Shown here: piece after piece, positions 6,852 through 12,144 of the stretch | Layout of the letters: every line of letters starts with the position of its first letter | Position numbering within the stretch: the first letter of the stretch is position 1 | Assembly: GCA_001953115.1 (NCBI GenBank) | Contig: LSSL01006947.1 | Coordinates: forward strand, 1-12,144 | Direction: 5' to 3' | DNA from: Smittium mucronatum | Lineage: Eukaryota > Kickxellomycota > Harpellomycetes > Harpellales > Legeriomycetaceae | Length of the DNA: 12,144 nucleotides | Notes under the pieces: generated by a model | The model's input: the letters and a program-made list of their open reading frames with translations, nothing else | Database searches by the model: none | What the model was told of the DNA's origin: nothing | Program-made: the position numbers and the translations under genes

Positions 6852-8115
6852 TTTCTTTTAATTGATAACTTTGTTCTAGATCAAAACAAATTATAATACC
6901 ATACTCCTGGAATGGGATAAATTAAAAAAATCTTCATATAGTCACTATATATAAAAAGCTCTCAAGGAGATTTTATTTTTCTTAGTTAAGAACTTTTTTA
7001 ATATATAAAGTGTTTTTATTTATTGAGATTAAATTACCTGTTTACACTCATTCTTGATGAATTTCTTTCCTCCTTTTGAATTTTTCTTCTAAAAACTGGT
7101 ATATGCACACTAGTTATAAAATGAATTCCCAAAAAAGCTTGAAAATCGGATGTAATATCAAACGTTGTGGCTAAAACCTGTATTGATACGCATTTTCATA
7201 AAAGAAAACAAGTGTATATAAAAATCATATTTTATCATTTAGATTTACTAATTGAAAAAAAAATTCAGAAATTTAATTGCGGCAATAATTTTGTAAAACT
7301 TTGGTAACGAATTAAATTTTAGATTTCTTAAAATTTATGTGTAAAAAGCAATAGAGAACTATTTTTTTCAATATTGGTTTATAATTTTTGTTATTATCAA
7401 ATGTTTTAGTACTTTTTTAGTCATTTGATTCCAATAGCACAAATTTTTTGGCCTTAAATTTATAAAATATATCAACTCTTCATTGAGGAATTATTTTTAA
7501 AACAGAAGGAAAAAAACTTCAAACTAGTATAAAATAATCCTGTGATTATTTAAAACGTATACTAAAGCTATTAATAAATCTTAAAAATTGTAGAATCTGT
7601 TTATATATTAAATATAAGAATAAATTACTGCCTATATTATAGAGATTTTCTCTTCCATGCATTCTAATCACTTATTAAATGATATTTTTTGCGATAAATA
7701 AAATGAAAATTTGATTGATTGATTGGTTGTATATTATAGATGGGTTTTAAAACCTAACTCTGTTTATCAATAGAGAAATTTGATCCTTACTATTTCCCGT
7801 CAATATGAGCTCATTTTTTTCAATAACAATATGATAATTTATTTAAAATTAATTTGTAGATGAATTCAATTTTGTTATAAAAAATCTCTTTTTTTTATAT
7901 TCTTTTAGCAAAACTTGAATAAAACAAAATTTGATCATAATCTGATAACATTAATAAAAAAATATCCAGTTTTATGTCAATATTTCTGAGACTGGATATA
8001 ATATAATCAAAAAACTACGTAAAATTAAGGTGATTGAACATTTTTAATCTAGCATTTTTTGATGAGGGTTTAACTTAATCAATTTACAATGAAATTAAAA
8101 CAGGTAGAGTCTTGA

Positions 8116-8167
8116 CATTAATATGAAATTAATACATAATTAATAATTGATTGATTTCATCTTAATG
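8116..8167. repeat. Inverted repeat, 14-bp arms with one mismatch
   Basis: CATTAATATGAAAT (8116-8129) is complemented by ATTTCATCTTAATG (8154-8167) with a single mismatch across a 24-nt loop. A second, weaker pair follows immediately: TGTTAAT with ATTAACA, near 8181-8212. It could be the remains of a miniature inverted-repeat element or chance in A+T-rich DNA. Thirteen matched pairs in 14 make this one of the better stems in the desert. Confidence 0.6.
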
Positions 8168-8216
8168 ATAATACTTTTCAATGTTAATGGAGTTTTAAAT
8201 CAATATTAACAAATGG

Positions 8217-8300
8217 TATATAAAAAAAGGCCGTTTTCCAATAATGAAAACGATTTCTTTTTTCTTTTTGATCACTCTGGCTCGAGTGTAGTTAGCTTTA
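8217..8300 (+). other. Local GC island with TATA-like start, hairpin and T runs
   Basis: TATATAAAAAAAGG (8217-8230) is followed by a perfect 7-bp stem, CGTTTTC (8232-8238) with GAAAACG (8246-8252). Runs of six and five T follow at 8258-8263 and 8265-8269. A less A+T-rich patch, CACTCTGGCTCGAGTG, comes at about 8274-8289. It contains GGCTCGAGT, vaguely like a Pol III B box, but no tRNA fold can be built around it. This might mark a small non-coding RNA; the evidence is thin. Confidence 0.2.
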
Positions 8301-10212
8301 TTCAGATCTTAATAAAACTTCATAAAATATAAGGATATCCTATTATATTAGCTTGTATTAATTAAATCCCTTATCGGTTAACTCAAGTATTTAGGATATA
8401 GATAGTAAGAGCAAGTCATATCAATTAGTGTCTATTAGATTTGCCATCAGGGACTTAAAGATTACAAAAAAACTTCATAAGTAGATGCTAATTTTACTAG
8501 CTTTAATGATTTATTAAAATTATAAAAAGTTTAAATGTGATATATATTACTTTCAAATTTTATATTTTTATCATTAAAAGATGGTTTTGCCTAATATAAT
8601 CATATTAATTAATTTTCTGTGCTTTTAGGCTGAATAACATATATTATAATACATATAAAGTTTGGATTTCAAATATGATTAAAAATGAGTGTTTATAAGA
8701 GTTTTATTATAATTTTTTACCCATAACACTATTCATTCTTGTATAAAAATTGTTAAAATTTTTTTTAGTCGTTTGATTAAAACAGCATTTAGTATTATGT
8801 TAAAAAAGCTAAAAAAATAATTATCATCTTTTCTATTTTTCAAAAAAAAAATTGATTTTACTATTTATAAACTGATTTGGATGTAAGAATTAAATTAAAA
8901 AAATAAAAAATAGTTTTATTTTATTGGTAGATAAATGATTTTATCTTCTATAATTATTCTTTTTTAATAATAAAATCTTATCTTTATTTTAAAAAAGACA
9001 TATTTATGCAATAAAAAAATCTAAAATTATAAAATCAATACACCGCATTTTTTTTCTTTTGCTTTTATACATATATTTTATTATATTAAGTTAATTTTGA
9101 AACTTCTGCTTACGATTAAGAATTATTCATTAAATTTTAAATAAAAAAAAACTAATTATATATTTTAATTTAAATAAAAATTACTTGATTAAATATGCCA
9201 AACTAATACATGAAAAAAAAAAGTCAGATCATGAAAATGCCTATAAATCATATATTGAATTTTTTCAAAAAAGAAAAAAAAGAAAAACTCAAGCTCTAAA
9301 AAAAAGTACTATTAATAATCTGAACGAAATGGAAATTTGCAGTAAATCATTTAACATATTTTATATTTTTTTATCTGATATTAATACTTTGATATATTAT
9401 TGTATTTATATTTCAACAAATTTCCTTCTATATTTAGAATATATGATATTTATATAACACATTGATTTCATTATAGTAAATCAAAAGCAATTCAATTTTT
9501 TAAATATAATATAAACCTTCACATACCCTTCTCATACAAATTGTAGAAAATATTTTAAATTACATAATTTTCATAAGGATCAATTGAATTTGCAAAGTTT
9601 GAAGAACCGATTGAAGGAAATTTGTACAAAAATAAGTTAGATTATATATGAATTTATGGATTAAAATACGCTAAGTTAATAGAAATAAGCTCTAATATAA
9701 CTTAAAAATTCTGTTTAAAAAAAATAAAATAATAAATCACAATAAAATTTTAAGAAATTACATTTTTTGCTGCTTCACTAACAGATCCCAAGATATTGCC
9801 CAAAATAAATATAAGATACATTTTCCGGTTATTTTTCAAGTGTTTAATATTTTATTATAATAAATAATGTATATTTAATTTGACATAAAAACTGTTCATT
9901 ATAAATTAAAAAGTGTTTTTAAAACTTATTTAACAGTTCCATTCATTTTATACCCTTTCATATCTTATATATTTTAGAAAAAAACTTTAGAAGAATGATG
10001 TTGATTTTATTTCAGCTCCTTAAAAAGGAACTAACTTTTAATAATCTTTAATAAATATTAAAACAAATAACTGTAAAAATTATTTAATAAAATCATTTTT
10101 GTATTAATAAACATATCATATTTTCATCGTGTTTTTTTTTTCTTGAAAATACATTTCTTTTAAAATCCAATTTTCCTATCATTATTATACATATAAATAA
10201 AACTTTGGTAAA

Positions 10213-10230
10213 AATGTTATATATAACATT
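10213..10230. repeat. Perfect 18-bp palindrome
   Basis: AATGTTATA is followed directly by its complement TATAACATT. Symmetry stops on both sides. It is one of the longer perfect palindromes seen in the desert and could be a two-fold protein site, or simply a product of low-complexity A+T sequence. Confidence 0.7.
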
Positions 10231-10924
10231 AACAAAAATTACTGCTATAAAATAATAAAAAAAGACGATATTTATATATATTTAAAGAACTAAAGTTATT
10301 CTAACAGTGAAATTTCAAAAAAATTAACATTTTATTGTTTTAAATTACTTTTTTTTTTTCTATTTTTTTTTTGTCAAAATAACGATTGTTTCAATGATAT
10401 AAGAAATCATATTTTTTAAAAAAATCTATATTAAGAAATTATTTTCAAACCCCCATTATTAAAGACCGATATAATGAAAATTACAACAATTTTAAGTTAT
10501 TATTTTTATAACAGCTTTGTTTTTTATAAAAAAAATATGTAAAAATCTTGACCTCTAATAAAAAATACAGAATAAATTTCAAAAATTTACAAAAAAATGC
10601 TAAATTTTATGAAAATCTTTTATTAATCTGAGAATAGTAAATATATTAGTACATATACTTGTTTTATTTTCTATAAATAGGAATGCTAATTAAATTAAAA
10701 TTACTTTAACTGTATTAAGAAGGTGATAAGCCCATGAAGAAAATATGAAAATCTTATTATAATAAACATATATAAAAAAAAACGAATAATTAAATATTCA
10801 ATTTCTAAAAAATACATTTGTATATAATTCCTTTTCATTAAACATTTGGTTTTATTCAGCTAATTCAAATTAAATTTCAGTAAATTTAATGTTTTTAAAA
10901 CAAGTTAGCACAAATTATAATTTA

Positions 10925-10949
10925 TATGAATGTTCCTTTATGAATGTTC
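10925..10949 (+). repeat. Short direct repeat, two copies of an 11-mer
   Basis: TATGAATGTTC occurs at 10925-10935 and again at 10939-10949, a 14-nt period with CTT between copies. Only two copies are present. This is probably a small slippage duplication. Confidence 0.6.
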
Positions 10950-11690
10950 ATTATTGATCTTGTTTCGAAAAATTAGATTATTTATATAAAATATGCAAAA
11001 ATTTTTAAATAAAAAGTAAATAAATTTCAATAATAAGTAGAATTTTTTTACCCTTTGATTTGGTTTGGATGAAACGATTTAAAGGTATATCCTTATAAAA
11101 TTTCAAATTTTTTTGGAATAAAACAAACTTACGATTAAAATTACAAAGTTTATCAATAATAAGAAGATTATTTAATTAATTAGATTGAAAAAACTAAAAA
11201 AAACCTGAAAATAAAAATACACTAAATATATTTTGATGAACATTGGGTTATGGAGAAAATTTTTATAACATTTTTTTATTTATCTAAAATTTTTTTGGAA
11301 AATAGTACTAGTCCCCAATAAATATTAGTGGTATTTTAAATTCACTTAAATATCTTTTTTTAATCATTTACAATAAAATATTGGCCTATAGATTGGTATT
11401 ATAGAATTTCATATTTCAAATCTAAAAAAAAATTAATTATCAGTTGTATTATTATAAAAAATATATGGATAGTGCATTTAAATCATTTTTTTAATATGTT
11501 GCAATCAACCTATTTAAAAAATTTGTTCGTTTAAATTGATATTTCTGTAAAAAAAAATCAAGTATTTAAAATTATATATCAATATATTTAGAAATTTTTA
11601 TAGATTTTCGAGGAAAAAAATTATTCAGAACAACATTTAGCATATATTAGATATATATTATGTATATATATATCCAATTACAGGGTTTTT

Positions 11691-11866
11691 CATTCCAATA
11701 GACACTTTTTTTCATTTGAATAGACACTTTTTTTCATTTCAATAGACCATTTTTCCCATTCCAATAGAAACTTTTTTTCATTCCAACAGACACTTTTTTT
11801 CATTCCAATAGACCTTTTTTTTCATTTTAATAGACCCTTTTTTTCATTCCAATAGACCTTTTTTTC
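11691..11866 (+). repeat. Tandem array, eight 22-bp units (left arm)
   Basis: Eight units follow each other with an exact 22-bp period, starting at 11691, 11713, 11735, 11757, 11779, 11801, 11823 and 11845. The consensus is CATTCCAATAGACAC followed by seven T. Variants mark individual units: TTTGAA in unit 2, TTTCAA with a CC end in unit 3, GAAAC in unit 4, CCAACAG in unit 5 and TTTTAA in unit 7. The lack of length change among diverged units is notable for a T-rich repeat. Confidence 0.95.
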
Positions 11867-11888
11867 TGGACCTGTGGGATCATTCTTA

Positions 11889-11941
11889 TAACCAATAATA
11901 TACTTTAACTTATAGGCATTAATATATGTCATTATTGGTTA
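11889..11941. repeat. Nested 11-bp inverted repeat in the element spacer
   Basis: TAACCAATAAT (11889-11899) is exactly complementary to ATTATTGGTTA (11931-11941) across a 31-nt loop. A second symmetric block lies further right, with ATTGG and CCAAT around an ATAATTAT core at about 11981-12010. The spacer therefore carries its own palindromes inside the larger inverted arrays. Confidence 0.8.
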
Positions 11942-12056
11942 AAATTATATTGTTCTTAGGTATTGAAAGCTTTTTCTTTTTGATTGGTATAAATAATTAT
12001 TATGTCCAATGATAAAGTTTTTTTTATTTTAATCAAAAAAATAACCCCGCAAATCT

Positions 12057-12144
12057 AAAAAAAGGTTCTATTGGAATGAAAAAAAGTGTCTGTTGGAATG
12101 GGAAAAAGGATCTATTGAAATGAAAAAAAGTGTCTATTCAAATG
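12057..12144 (-). repeat. Inverted tandem array, at least four 22-bp units (right arm)
   Basis: Four units start at 12057, 12079, 12101 and 12123 and end exactly at the window edge. All are the reverse complement of the left-arm consensus. The second unit is a 22/22 match to left unit 5, the fourth a 22/22 match to left unit 2, and the third differs from left unit 3 at two positions. The array almost certainly continues past the window. Confidence 0.93.

Larger units (their letters stand above)
6804..11680. other. 4.9-kb A+T-rich gene desert
   Basis: No gene can be supported here. Homopolymer A and T runs and stop codons are dense in all frames, and the most A+T-rich part is roughly 8800-11680 (one 60-nt row at 10321 has six G/C bases). 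Two adjacent T runs of 11 and 10 lie at 10349-10359 and 10363-10372. A lysine-rich stop-free frame at 9188-9457 has no early ATG and is not accepted as a gene. No tRNA, rRNA, telomeric repeat or tandem satellite was recognised. The palindromes worth recording are listed separately. This could be ordinary intergenic DNA, decayed transposon sequence, or a heterochromatic or centromere-flanking segment. Confidence 0.6.
11681..12144. mobile_element. Foldback-type non-autonomous transposable element, hAT-like left end (right end cut off)
   Basis: A left arm of eight 22-bp tandem units (11691-11866), a 190-bp spacer, and a right arm of inverted units (12057 to window end) make a long composite inverted repeat. 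Terminal inverted repeats built of short tandem repeats are the hallmark of foldback (FB/Galileo-type) elements. The left boundary is placed at CAGGGTTTTT (11681-11690) because CAGGG is a common hAT-superfamily terminus and the 22-bp pattern becomes degenerate there. If it is hAT-like, the 8-bp target duplication would be TCCAATTA at 11673-11680. No transposase ORF is present, so the element must be moved by enzymes supplied from elsewhere. The right end lies beyond the window, so length, boundary and duplication are unproven. The repeat structure is certain; the transposon class is inference. Confidence 0.55.

Noticed and set aside
7420..7445. Solo copy of the 22-bp repeat (ATTCCAATAGCAC near 7426)
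   Set aside because: Only about a dozen bases match and the T-run spacing differs; chance is likely in this composition.
7713..7724. GATT microsatellite (three copies)
   Set aside because: Too short to be a meaningful repeat.
8274..8295. B-box-like GGCTCGAGT as a tRNA signature
   Set aside because: No acceptor stem, anticodon arm or A box can be placed around it.
9185..9457. Lysine-rich 90-codon open frame in the desert
   Set aside because: It starts with TTG, the first ATG comes about 50 codons in, and composition shifts from Lys runs to Phe/Ile/Tyr as expected from A-rich then T-rich noise. It could be a decayed exon, but nothing supports that.

Overview
The window reads as a piece of a very A+T-rich eukaryotic nuclear genome. 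Two proteins belong to eukaryotic families: a membrane-anchored J-protein of the mitochondrial DNAJC30/Jid1 type, and a NOL11/Utp8-type ribosome-biogenesis factor. A third looks like a secreted, N-glycosylated Cys-rich protein. A GTATGT donor, branch-point-like motifs and a pyrimidine-rich acceptor sit just upstream of the NOL11-like gene, which also fits a eukaryote with short introns. Asn/Ser/Lys-rich proteins in an extremely A+T-rich background would suit an early-diverging fungus (for example a gut-fungus-like lineage), but this is inference. Other A+T-rich parasites or protists are possible. The window opens with 24 A residues, which may be a contig edge.

Layout: 1-431 is leader or gene-end sequence with several short open frames, one encoding a mitochondrial-presequence-like peptide. 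The J-protein gene runs 432-1229 (+). It converges on the NOL11-like gene at 1748-4705 (-) across about 520 bp, and that gap contains a stop-free stretch in the same frame as the J-protein. Upstream of the NOL11-like gene lie a candidate 78-nt 5'UTR intron (4720-4797) and a 200-bp cluster of inverted repeats (4884-5085). After about 1.2 kb without genes comes a small secreted-protein ORF at 6297-6803 (-). From 6804 to about 11680 I see no gene: this is a 4.9-kb A+T desert with scattered palindromes.

The most striking structure is at the right edge (11681-12144). Eight tandem 22-bp units are followed, after a 190-bp spacer, by at least four units in inverted orientation, and the window ends inside that second array. 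Variant units recur in mirrored order, so the two arms descend from one inverted duplication. The architecture is that of a foldback-type transposable element. The left end begins CAGGG, as many hAT-superfamily termini do. No transposase is visible, so it would be non-autonomous.

The three protein genes show no operon-like linkage or shared pathway beyond ordinary housekeeping and secretion.
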